NCBI GenBank assembly: GCA_029204225.1
Contig: CM055102.1
Coordinates: 34,900,585 to 34,964,584, forward strand
DNA from: Diphasiastrum complanatum
Lineage: Eukaryota > Streptophyta > Lycopodiopsida > Lycopodiales > Lycopodiaceae
Reading direction: 5' to 3'
DNA: 64,000 nt
Each line of letters begins with the position of its first letter. Position 1 is the first letter of the stretch. Under the pieces are notes generated by a model, which searched no databases, had not been told where the DNA came from, and saw only the letters and a list, made by a program, of their open reading frames with translations. A program made the translations under genes and the position numbers. Shown here in pieces: positions 1-12,497 of the stretch.

Positions 1-1659
1 GAAACTTACGAAGAAGAACTTCCTCCTCATTAAATGAAACTTTTTTCAAACTCAAAGTTACATAATTTAGAACTTTAGTTTTCCATTCTGATAACAAACC
101 ATGGACTCCAAAAGATTCTTCAATATGGTAAATAAACTTATTAATACTCGTAGTTATAGATTTTAACAAGCAAGCATCTACTGAAAGAGGAGGACGAAAT
201 TTAGTGCCTTTAGAAAAGGACTCTTTCAAAAACGATGAGGGAAGGATTGCAGTAACAATATGACCTAAAGAAGGATCACAAAACTTCTCAGCATAATTAA
301 AGGCTTTTTGTCCTATAGTTTTAACATAATTCCAAGCAACCCCTGGATGATTCCAAATTTTCTTCACACAAGGAGGAAGTGCATTCATAACTTCAGGCTT
401 TCTAAGAATAGAGCTCAAACTGATTTTGTCAAGATCAGGTGAAGTAAAAATTGTGATGAGTAGATCTTTACTAGAGGTAAAACATTTAGTTTTAACATTA
501 GCTATGGATTTTATAAAGCGACTTAAAAAAGAGTTTTAAGCTGATAAAAATGAGAATGTGAAATACCCAGATCTTGACAAGACATATTATCTAAAGTATA
601 GAGCAACCGAAACAGGTTCTTAGAATTGTATCTATTAAACATATCGAGGGAGAACTTGCCCAAAGACATAACACAATCCAAATAAAGTAATCTCCTTACG
701 TAATCTCTATAAGCAAACGTTCTAGAGACAACATTATTACTAGGGGGCAAAAAGTTAGAAGTATTAAAAGTAGCACGAGGAGAAGGGAGGGCATGAGAAG
801 GTGTGATCACAGCTTGTGGAATGTAGCAATCTGGAGGAGGGGATAGATGTTTTGATATAGGCTTCCAAACTTTCAGACCATTGCAAACATAAGGTGTTAC
901 GTTTTTAGGTTTAGAGTGGGTTCTCCACAACATGGAAGTCTTTTTGGTAAAGTTTCTACTCTTTCGTAACTTGGACTTACCCTCAAGATTATAACCTCTA
1001 GGAAAAAAGGATTGAAGAGTTCTCATCCAAAAAAGTTCACGAAGCCATGCTACCTTGAAAAACTCTTTTGAATTAGAAAAGTTTCTAGCAATGTGCTCAA
1101 TGGGAAAGACCCGAAAAGACTCAAAACCACATTTGGCTATAGCAGTATACAAAGGTTTTAATTCTTCTTTAGGAAACTTAGAGCTATGTACTCTTCTAGC
1201 TTCTCGAACATGTTCTTGAAAACGTACAAAAGCAGACCGAAAAGTTTGGCCAACATATACCATACTACTACTTCGGATGTTATAAATGACATAGATTACT
1301 TGGGTGGTATGGATTGGGCTAAGAGGCCTAGAGGAATGCACATGTTTTTCTCTAAGACGTCTAAGGCGATTCAAAATTCTAAAATGGTTATTCGTATAAT
1401 GAGTACTAACAAGCAAAGACTTAAAAACGGACCATTTAATAGGACCTTCTCCAAAATTATGAAGTTTATTCAAATTACAACTAGACAAAAAGTTAAACCT
1501 TTCTCTATGATTTGTACCATTTCTACTAGCAAAACAAAGAGGTAAAGGGATGGAAGAGCAAACCTCTGAAGTGTCAATAGTAGAAGAGCCAAAGATTATA
1601 TTTTGAGTAGTCAGGCAATTGTTTAAGACCAGGCCCTCTTGAAGGCTATTGGTCCGAGG
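1..1659 (-). pseudogene. GIY-YIG endonuclease ORF, possible Penelope-like element
   Basis: Reading the minus strand, a frame opens after a stop at 1660-1662 and runs to 523. It resumes in another frame to position 1 after a probable one-base slip in the A6 run at 525-530, so the protein leaves the window. The GIY-YIG core lies about 1 kb into the frame: VIYVIYN, then VYVGQT eleven residues later, a following R..EH, and a later E-containing block LRELFWMRTLQSF ending in PRGYN. This spacing fits GIY-YIG nucleases, which cut DNA at element insertion sites. At least 350 residues follow the domain, so it is not the C-terminal nuclease of a canonical Penelope element. An N-terminal GIY-YIG with RT further on (Chlamys/Naiad type) would fit, but no RT is visible here. 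No ATG precedes the domain; the first is next to VYVGQT. The alternative is a stand-alone GIY-YIG gene. The domain call is firm; the element class is inference. Confidence 0.6.
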
Positions 1660-3660
1660 TCAAAATTAGTGTTGACCACACCCCTCGTTTGTTTAACCAG
1701 GCTGCTGTAAAGCGGTGAGATACCTAAATAGGTCCGCCTGTTACACTCGAAAGATCATTGACAATAGCATACAATCAAGTGCCTGCGACTTCTTGAAGTA
1801 ACACTACTTGACTCCCTCTCACACCGAAAGTCTTTCACGAAACCAACCAAAAAGCCCTTGATCCTAAAAGGACCCAAAGAAAAGAAACTTCATGTGAGTA
1901 TGGTTCAGACTCTAACATGGTGAGACAAAGTTAATTGGACCATGAGAGAGTCAATCACATGAAATTTGTTCGGAAAAGGTTTCATAGAATTTGCATAAGT
2001 GACTCTTGGTGGTAAATTACAAGGATGACCAAAGAGCCAAATGTACAAAATTCTTTACAAGAGGCTAGAATAAGCATAAAACTTACTTTATAACTTTGAT
2101 ACCATCAAGAACAAGAACCTAAACCTGAACATTAAGGAAAATTGAAATATTTATCTAATGAAGCGCAACCAAGAAAAACTTGACTACAACTATACAAGAA
2201 GGAATTTTTATTTAATTACTAAAGGAGTGACATATATTGAAAGTTGAAAAGAAAGGAAGTAGAGTATCAATTAACCTAAAGTAAAAACAATTTTATAAAT
2301 TAGACTTTAAATATAAAAAGTAGAGACTAAGAAGAGAACCAGGAAAAAGATGAAGGAACAACACAACTTCTTAATAGGTAATAAATCACAAACTCAAACA
2401 AACCTCAAAAACTTTTTAAAATTACAGCCAGGAAGAGGAAAGGAGAATATCTAAGAGAGCCAGAAGCAAGTGATTAACAATAATAAGTAATAGGCCAAAA
2501 AAAAAAAGAAGAAGAAGAAGAAGAAGAAGAAGCCATAAAACTATTATGAAACAACAAAAACCTTACCAACATGACATCGAGTAAGAGAAGTTACTTTTGA
2601 TTAGTAAAATTTAGATTAGTTGTAGGGGCATGCACACCCTCTCAAGATATGCAAATAAGAACATACAGCTAGCCACTACTTGGACGAAAATTCATTAAGA
2701 ATTTGCATGTCCGCGAAAGTGACAAAAAAATATCTATTTGTGAAATTAGAATATATCCAATTTCACAGATTTATATAGAGAAGTCAGTGATGTCATAAGG
2801 TAAACCTTAGAAACAATATACGAGCAATTCAAAAAGTCAAAGGATCTAAGTCAAAACAACAATAAAAAATTCAATAAACAAAAAATCTTAGCCAAATAGC
2901 ATTGCTTATGTCTCATCAGTACCCAAGCATAAGTTGCTAACTGGGTTTCGAAAGAATCCGGATTCTCTTGGGCAGACCCAATGTTGACTAAGAAGCAAAA
3001 GACAATCAGTAAGAAGAAAGAAAAAATAATAATAATTTAAATAAAATGAGATTCAAAAATAAAATTTATAAATTAAATCTAATCAAAAATAAAATAAAAA
3101 CAAAACATAAATTGAAAATAAATAAGAACTAAGATCATAATGTGTATACAAGTTACTAAAACAAAGACAAAATACTAGAAACTGAGACTAATGATCCACG
3201 TATCTCAATCACAAACCATCAATTTCAATGCTCATGTATTCATTTATAGAGAGAGAGTAGCACAAATTTTACTTAGTCCCTCTTGACAAAGCAAGACCAA
3301 ACCTTTTGAATCCTTTCGTCTTATAACATAACAGGTTTAAACAAAGTTGTATAAAAACTTACAATACAGAGTACCATAAAGCGAAGCAAGTTTTAGGAAA
3401 CTCAGCTGTTACTTGCCACTATCCCACAAAACAAAACTGCGCGAGTTAGTTCAGTTCATAGCTGAGCGGTTGTTATCCACGTCCGAAACAAGATTCACTA
3501 CCAGTTAAGCTTAACTGAAATGTATCATAATTAGTCCAATCTTCCCTACCATTATCTTACCATGTCGTAGGTCTTGCCCTAATATCACCGTATCAAGGCA
3601 TCCGCCATACTGATCAGTTTTAGGCAAGTAATCCTATCATTACAATACAATCGTCTACTA
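1660..3660. other. AT-rich stretch without a recognisable gene
   Basis: No long frame and no family motif seen on either strand. It may include the 5' flank of the GIY-YIG element on the minus strand. A small stem-loop (GCGG, six-base bulge, ACCT/AGGT hairpin with an AAAT loop, CCGC) lies at 1712-1737. A hammerhead ribozyme core was looked for and not found. Confidence 0.4.
2506..2532. repeat. (AAG)n microsatellite
   Basis: About nine AAG units, preceded by a poly-A tract. Confidence 0.9.
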
Positions 3661-4375
3661 AGCAGCAAGAGATTGAGAAAATGTCATACACACCCTATGA
3701 AAGTGCAGTAGGAAGTTTGGTGTAAGCAATGGTTTGTACCAGATCAAACATTGCCCAATCATTAGGCATTGTGAGTAGGTATATGTCAAATCCAGGAAGA
3801 CAACATTGAATGTCGTAAAAGATACCACACGAGGCATATCAAATTATGCAATATGCTACTAAGGAAGACCTATGATGGATAGAATAGTAATCTAAATGGT
3901 CTTATTTATCCAGACTCCCATGGGGCAGAGACCCCTGATAGTTGAAGATCCACTATTTGTTATGTTTTCAGCCTATTTAATGGTGCAGTTAGTTGGATGA
4001 ATAAAAGGCAGCCTGTTTTGGCTTTCTCTAACACAGAAGCTGAGTATGTGGCAGCTACTCATGGATGCAAGTAGTATGGAAACAAAGATTGCTTTCTAGG
4101 GCTGATTTTGTGCAAAACCTGTGAAGATAGATTGTGATAGTTGTTTGGCCAAAAACCGTAACCTATCATGCTCGATCGTAACACATTCATGTGCAGTTTC
4201 ATTTTGTGAGAGACATGGTTGAAAACAATAAGGTGTTACTGCAGAAATGCGACACCTTGAAGAATGTTGCTAACTCTATGACCAAGGCAGTTAGTCTAAA
4301 GAAGCTTCCATGGTGCAGGAAAGGCATTGGCATTTCTTCTTTGACAAACTAGATGTCTTAAGTAACGTATCCATC
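3660..4375 (+). pseudogene. Ty1/copia RT end and RNase H, decayed
   Basis: Frame-broken but clear copia sequence. PYESAVGSLV with AMVCTRS at about 3690-3750 matches the usual SAVGSLMYAM.CTRPD block after the RT. MNKRQPVLAFSNTEAEYVAA at about 3998-4057 is the RNase H signature ending in the TEAEY motif. About 4190-4345 gives VQFHFVRDMVENNKVLLQ followed by KNVANSMTKAV, the usual copia C-terminus. Several stops and shifts separate the blocks. A purine tract (AAGTGGGGGA, about 4376) may be the polypurine tract, but no paired LTR was recognised. Certainly copia-derived; not functional. Confidence 0.85.
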
Positions 4376-4480
4376 AAGTGGGGGATTGAAGTTACAGTTG
4401 GCATAAAGCATTAATTGGGGTCTGAGAAGGGCGAATGTTTGGACTTTAGTTGGAAAACGTTTTGGGCAGACTGTACATAG

Positions 4481-4856
4481 CAATGTTTCATCAAAACGCT
4501 TTTCGAACAAAGAAACATGTTTGATACGCCCCATTCGAAACAGGCCCGTTTCAAAACGCGTTTCTTACGTTCAAAATGACCGTTAAAAAAACGCAAATTT
4601 TTTTGACTAAGGGAAGTGACCATACAAAGTTTCTCCTCTTAAAATTGCATTCTTGAGAGCATTCTCATGAAATTGGATGTATCTACTTGGTACTAGTCTT
4701 TCTATGACATTTTGAAACCCCAAAACCCATAAAAACACATTTTCCAAAAAAAAAAGAAACCTAAAAATATTTCCCGTTTCAAACCTGAACCTCCCATTTA
4801 AAACGCGTTACAAACCCGTTTTGAAATGACGAACGAAACGGACCCATGAAACATTG
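4481..4856. mobile_element. hAT-type MITE with 8-bp TSD
   Basis: The ends are perfect inverted repeats CAATGTTTCAT / ATGAAACATTG. They are flanked on both sides by the same 8 bases, GTACATAG (4473-4480 and 4857-4864); an 8-bp duplication is the mark of hAT superfamily insertion. Inside, imperfect inverted copies of a CGTTTCAAAACGCGTTT-like motif lie at about 4545-4585 and 4790-4830, so the 376-bp element can fold back. Repeated AAACG/CGTTT motifs near the ends resemble subterminal transposase-binding repeats of hAT elements. No coding capacity, so it would have been moved in trans. Confidence 0.85.
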
Positions 4857-5193
4857 GTACATAGAGTGATTTTTTAATCACAACTATAGATGTAGTAGAG
4901 AACCGCAAATTGCGGTTTGAAATTTGAATCGTGGTTCTGCCTAGGGTTTCGAGAATCGTTTTTTTTTTGGTGGGCAACATGGGTATCATATTGAAGCTCT
5001 TGACAAGAGCAATGCATTTATGCAGATTGCCAGTGATTCCAGTTACAGTATGGTCCATTTCAAAGAAGATAGACTGAAATAATGTCTTATGCTGGTTTTG
5101 ACGTATGTTGTTGTGGTTTGTGTACAAAAACAATTATGCACCAAAAGTTTTAGAAGCAGTTACGTGTCAAATTGGATAATAACCATGACTGAG

Positions 5194-7733
<2,540 letters not shown>

Positions 7734-8440
7734 AGTTTGGGCTATCAACTCTATGGATGATGATCGCTTTTGCAATCATTTCACTGGAGATGTGAGTGCA
7801 ATGTGCATATAGTTGGGGGCATAAATATTGGGCCCTTATCAGCGCGCATTTGGACCCCAATTTTATCTAGTACAGTGAAAGGTCAAAGGTTACTAATTCC
7901 ATTTTAATTGGAATAGGAGTAAGTTTGAACGGAGTTTGAGTCTGGAATGTCTGTATTAGATCAACCCACTCTTAGTTTGAATACTCGGATCAGGAAGGGG
8001 TTGATTGAGTGGTAAAAATTATGTTATTAGAGGTAAACTGGGTTGGAAAACTGGTGAGAATGAATATGTTATTCATCTCAGAGCTTTCCCAGATATGTTA
8101 TTTACTCATGAGAAATAGAAATTCTTTTGTAGCTGAATTAAAAAATTCTCAATGAGACATGTAACATATGTGAATTTTGGATGAATCTACCGGATAAGAA
8201 TGTGTTTATGTATTGGGTCATAGTGAGATTATTCACATATGTGCACGATTAATCTTGTATGAATCTACTGTGTATTCCTGGTTACTAGGGTTATTTGAGG
8301 CACTTAACCTAGACGGTGAACATGAACATGTGATCAAGTATTGTGGAGACAGATACTTGCAGAGTTAACGGAGCTTTCTGTGAAAGATTTATTGGTTAAC
8401 TTATAAATGATTTAGATGAGGTTCTAAATGTGGTGTATAC

Positions 8441-8891
8441 TGTTAGAAGTAATAAATGATAATGTTAGTTTTAGGTTACTTTGACCCAAAAGGTCGAGAC
8501 TTGTGTAACCATGGGTTAGGTTTATTATTTAGACCATGTTAAGTCAATTTTAGTTGAGTTGGACCCAATTTTGGTCCAGTAGTAATTCGTGGGTCCAAGT
8601 AAAGTCTAATTATGTTAAGGGACCCTATCTTGACTTTTGGGGGTGCCCTATAATTAGTAGTGGGTCTTGGAAGGTTCTAGAACTTAGAGTTTGGAAGAGT
8701 CTAGGCCCTTGGAAGGCCTATTCATATGTACTCTTTGTTCATTTGTAATTCGTTCCCTTTCAAGCATTGCTACTACTTTCTCTCTCCTTGAGGGCGCCTA
8801 ACCCTCTCCCTCTTCTTCTTCTTCCTTTTTTTCTTCTTCTTGTATGTGGAGATTGAATGTTAGAAGGATCTTGGCACTTTGATTTCCTACA
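8441..8891 (+). mobile_element. copia-type LTR, first tandem copy, with tRNA-Met primer site
   Basis: A 451-bp LTR starting TGTTAGAAGTAATAAATG and ending TTTCCTACA, followed at 8892 by TGGTATCAGAGCC, complementary to initiator tRNA-Met. It is the duplicated copy of 10164-10614. The primer site and the 3' LTR at 19510 fix the orientation as plus. A 64-codon frame inside (from 8554) recurs in every LTR copy and is not a gene. Confidence 0.85.
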
Positions 8892-9203
8892 TGGTATCAG
8901 AGCCATGGATCTTCTATGCTTGATTTAGGGCACCCTACCAAAAGAGATCGTCTTCACTTAGGGATCACAAAAATTCAGCACCTTTGCTGATTTTTGGGAG
9001 TGAAGATCCGTTTTTTGACTCTTTTCCGTTTTGCAGGAGGGCGCCACACATCAAAGAAGATAACAGGATTTTCGGCGCCCAAAAATCAGGTTGTTGTTTG
9101 CTGATTTTTCAGGTTGCAGGAAGGTGCCATTAATTATCTTCTTCGGGGCTTCTTTTAGGTCGCCCACATCCGTGTAGGTTTATCCTACTTCCGTTGGTCC
9201 GCT

Positions 9204-9456
9204 AGTTATGGACTCGGCTCATTACATTCGCCATGTCCATTACATTTACTTTACTTTATGCATAAGCAGGCTTTGGGCCCTTTTTTATTCATTATTTGAC
9301 ATTTAGACTATATGGTTGGCCTTGGGCCCTATTATTGACATTTAGACCATATTATTGGCCTTGGGCCCTATGATTCACTATATTGGTTATTTGGTCATAT
9401 TACTGAGAGTGGGGGCCTTCTTGGAGGGCGCACTATTTTCCCTCTCAGTTTGGCCC
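9204..9456 (+). repeat. Partial gypsy 1 5' LTR, first tandem copy
   Basis: Starts AGTTATGGACTCGG and follows the first 253 bases of the LTR at 10927, then breaks at the tandem-duplication junction. It is preceded by CCGCT exactly as at 10922, so it is a duplicated insertion edge and not an independent insertion. Confidence 0.9.
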
Positions 9457-10163
9457 AGTTTGGGCTATCAACTCTATGGATGATGATCGCTTTTGCAATC
9501 ATTTCACTGGAGATGTGAGTGCAATGTGCATATAGTTGGGGGCATAAATATTGGGCCCTTATCAGCGCGCATTTGGACCCCAATTTTATCTAGTACAGTG
9601 AAAGGTCAAAGGTTACTAATTCCATTTTAATTGGAATAGGAGTAAGTTTGAACGGAGTTTGAGTCTGGAATGTCTGTATTAGATCAACCCACTCTTAGTT
9701 TGAATACTCGGATCAGGAAGGGGTTGATTGAGTGGTAAAAATTATGTTATTAGAGGTAAACTGGGTTGGAAAACTGGTGAGAATGAATATGTTATTCATC
9801 TCAGAGCTTTCCCAGATATGTTATTTACTCATGAGAAATAGAAATTCTTTTGTAGCTGAATTAAAAAATTCTCAATGAGACATGTAACATATGTGAATTT
9901 TGGATGAATCTACCGGATAAGAATGTGTTTATGTATTGGGTCATAGTGAGATTATTCACATATGTGCACGATTAATCTTGTATGAATCTACTGTGTATTC
10001 CTGGTTACTAGGGTTATTTGAGGCACTTAACCTAGACGGTGAACATGAACATGTGATCAAGTATTGTGGAGACAGATACTTGCAGAGTTAACGGAGCTTT
10101 CTGTGAAAGATTTATTGGTTAACTTATAAATGATTTAGATGAGGTTCTAAATGTGGTGTATAC

Positions 10164-10614
10164 TGTTAGAAGTAATAAATGATAATGTTAGTTTTAGGTT
10201 ACTTTGACCCAAAAGGTCGAGACTTGTGTAACCATGGGTTAGGTTTATTATTTAGACCATGTTAAGTCAATTTTAGTTGAGTTGGACCCAATTTTGGTCC
10301 AGTAGTAATTCGTGGGTCCAAGTAAAGTCTAATTATGTTAAGGGACCCTATCTTGACTTTTGGGGGTGCCCTATAATTAGTAGTGGGTCTTGGAAGGTTC
10401 TAGAACTTAGAGTTTGGAAGAGTCTAGGCCCTTGGAAGGCCTATTCATATGTACTCTTTGTTCATTTGTAATTCGTTCCCTTTCAAGCATTGCTACTACT
10501 TTCTCTCTCCTTGAGGGCGCCTAACCCTCTCCCTCTTCTTCTTCTTCCTTTTTTTCTTCTTCTTGTATGTGGAGATTGAATGTTAGAAGGATCTTGGCAC
10601 TTTGATTTCCTACA
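10164..10614 (+). mobile_element. 5' LTR of the gag-only copia element
   Basis: Same sequence as 8441-8891: begins TGTTAGAAG, ends CCTACA, followed by TGGTATCAGAGCC. The 3' LTR at 19510 differs by an extra CCCATA-like insertion near base 30 and scattered substitutions, so the element is older than the tandem duplication. Confidence 0.85.
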
Positions 10615-10926
10615 TGGTATCAGAGCCATGGATCTTCTATGCTTGATTTAGGGCACCCTACCAAAAGAGATCGTCTTCACTTAGGGATCACAAAAATTCA
10701 GCACCTTTGCTGATTTTTGGGAGTGAAGATCCGTTTTTTGACTCTTTTCCGTTTTGCAGGAGGGCGCCACACATCAAAGAAGATAACAGGATTTTCGGCG
10801 CCCAAAAATCAGGTTGTTGTTTGCTGATTTTTCAGGTTGCAGGAAGGTGCCATTAATTATCTTCTTCGGGGCTTCTTTTAGGTCGCCCACATCCGTGTAG
10901 GTTTATCCTACTTCCGTTGGTCCGCT

Positions 10927-11376
10927 AGTTATGGACTCGGCTCATTACATTCGCCATGTCCATTACATTTACTTTACTTTATGCATAAGCAGGCTTTGGG
11001 CCCTTTTTTATTCATTATTTGACATTTAGACTATATGGTTGGCCTTGGGCCCTATTATTGACATTTAGACCATATTATTGGCCTTGGGCCCTATGATTCA
11101 CTATATTGGTTATTTGGTCATATTACTGAGAGTGGGGGCCTTCTTGGAGGGCGCACTATTTTCCCTCTCAGTTTGGCCCTAGCCACTGGAAGCTTCCTTT
11201 TAAGGCTTCCTCTTGGCTATAAGTAGGGATTCTGTGTCATTTGTTACTTGGCTTATGATATGATCTCCTTCTTTAGTCTCTTTAAGCTTTCTCTCTCCTG
11301 CTTTCTAGGGTTAAGTCTTGCTTATGTGATGCTTTCATAGACTAAATCTAGATCAGCCGTGGCTACGTTCATAACT
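10927..11376 (+). mobile_element. gypsy 1 5' LTR
   Basis: Starts AGTTATGG and ends TTCATAACT, so the ends are 7-bp inverted repeats (AGTTATG / CATAACT) in place of TG...CA. CCGCT lies directly before it and the primer site directly after it. The first 253 bases lie inside the tandem duplication. Confidence 0.92.
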
Positions 11377-11390
11377 TGGTATCAGAGCAC
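11377..11390 (+). other. gypsy 1 primer binding site (initiator tRNA-Met)
   Basis: TGGTATCAGAGCAC directly abuts the LTR end and is complementary to the 3' end of plant initiator tRNA-Met, which primes minus-strand DNA synthesis. Confidence 0.92.
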
Positions 11391-12497
11391 TTTCCTGAGC
11401 ATCTCCATTGAGCAGATTTTTCTCTCACAGGAGGGCGCCCATCTTCAGCGTGGATCTTCACCATTTTTCAGCCGGATCTTCAGCATTTCTCCACACTTGT
11501 CTTGCAGATTTTCACGACGGATCGGAGGAGGACAGGCGCCCACTTGCTGCCCATTTCCGGTGCCCTCTTGCTGGCTGCCTACTGCTGCATTTTCAGCCTT
11601 TTTCCTCCCCTATTTTGGGCGCCCTACTGCCTCCTATTTGCTGCCCTATTGGGCGCCCTCATGCTTGCTGACCAGCGCCCTACTGCTCCTTCCTTTGCTG
11701 AAAATTTCCGCTTTTTGCTGCCCCTATTCGCCACCTTCCATCAGCCACTCCTAGCGCCCTACCAACCCATCTTTTTGATCCAATTTTTTTTTGCCGTTTA
11801 CTACCTCTCTTGGACGCCCACACTCCACCATAGCTGGCGCCCTACATCCGCCTCAATTTCAGCTCACCCTCCTACACTGCTGTCTGTGTTCGCAACCCTT
11901 TACTACCTCTCTTGGACGCCCACACTCCACCATAGCTGGCGCCCTACATCCGCCTCAATTTCAGCTCACCCTCCTACACTGTTGTCTGTGTTCGCAACCT
12001 TACTCCGGACAATACAAACACGCCCAGATGCTTAGAAAGCCACTCCCACCCAACTTCATTGCGCATCGGGATTGCTCCCCGTCTTTATCGCAAACTTTTT
12101 TTTTACCCTTGAAGGGCGATCTCTGATTTTTCAGCCTTGTTTCCTCGCTGCCCATACCTCCTTTTTGTTATCACTTCCTTTCCTTGGCTGCTCCCTTTCC
12201 AGCCCCATAGTCCATTATTGTTTCCCATACTTTTACCCACCGTTTATTCCACATTGTCGGGCCCTTAGCATCTTTTTTGAAGGCTGCCCGGTACCTCGAC
12301 ATATCGCCGCTATTTTTCAGCTCACTTCCGGTTGCGGTTACGAAGTATTTCTTACTTAGTTGTCCTTTCCATTCATCTTACATCGCGAGTTCTATTGTGT
12401 GTTTTCACTGGCGTGCCTGTTGTGACGACTTATGTCCTCTCCTTCAGTTCGTCCAATTGTTTAGCACATTTCTTTTCTCGCTTACTTTTTCTTCCTC
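11391..12497 (+). other. gypsy 1 leader, rich in GCGCCC motifs
   Basis: About 1.1 kb of C/T-rich leader between primer site and gag. The word GCGCCC recurs about eight times between 11430 and 11950, often within GGGCGCCC, a perfect palindrome. Several overlapping open frames exist but none resembles a protein. A role in RNA packaging or dimerisation is speculation. Confidence 0.6.
11799..12002. repeat. 102-bp tandem duplication in the gypsy 1 leader
   Basis: The block beginning CTACCTCTCTTGGACGCCC occurs at about 11801 and again at about 11903, nearly identical over 102 bases (one C/T difference near the end of the second copy). Confidence 0.9.

Larger units (their letters stand above)
7734..11179. 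repeat. Tandem duplication of a 1,723-bp unit
   Basis: 7734-9456 recurs at 9457-11179 with no difference found wherever compared. The unit holds about 700 bp of flanking DNA, a copia LTR (8441-8891 / 10164-10614), about 300 bp of copia leader and the first 253 bp of the gypsy 1 LTR. At the junction, gypsy LTR sequence ending CAGTTTGGCCC is joined to AGTTTGGGC from the left flank, with about one base of overlap inside two similar CAGTTTGG words. Because the unit includes part of the gypsy LTR, it arose after gypsy 1 inserted. It is either a very recent unequal exchange or a false duplication in the assembly. Confidence 0.95.

Noticed and set aside
1186-1545. 119-codon plus-strand frame
   Set aside because: It lies opposite the GIY-YIG frame and shows no domain.
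1660-2000. Hammerhead ribozyme expected beside a Penelope-like element
   Set aside because: No CTGANGA...GAAA core was found on either strand; only a small bulged hairpin at 1712-1737.
8554-10471. Identical 64-codon frame present at 8554 and 10277, and again at 19627 (MSWTQFWSSSNSWVQVKSN)
   Set aside because: It lies inside copia LTR copies, is conserved only because the LTRs are copies of one another, and has no family signature.
10927-11376. Placing the gypsy LTR ends at TGGACTC...GTTCA to give canonical TG...CA
   Set aside because: The flanks would then not match; only AGTTA...TAACT gives identical 5-bp TSDs at both insertions.
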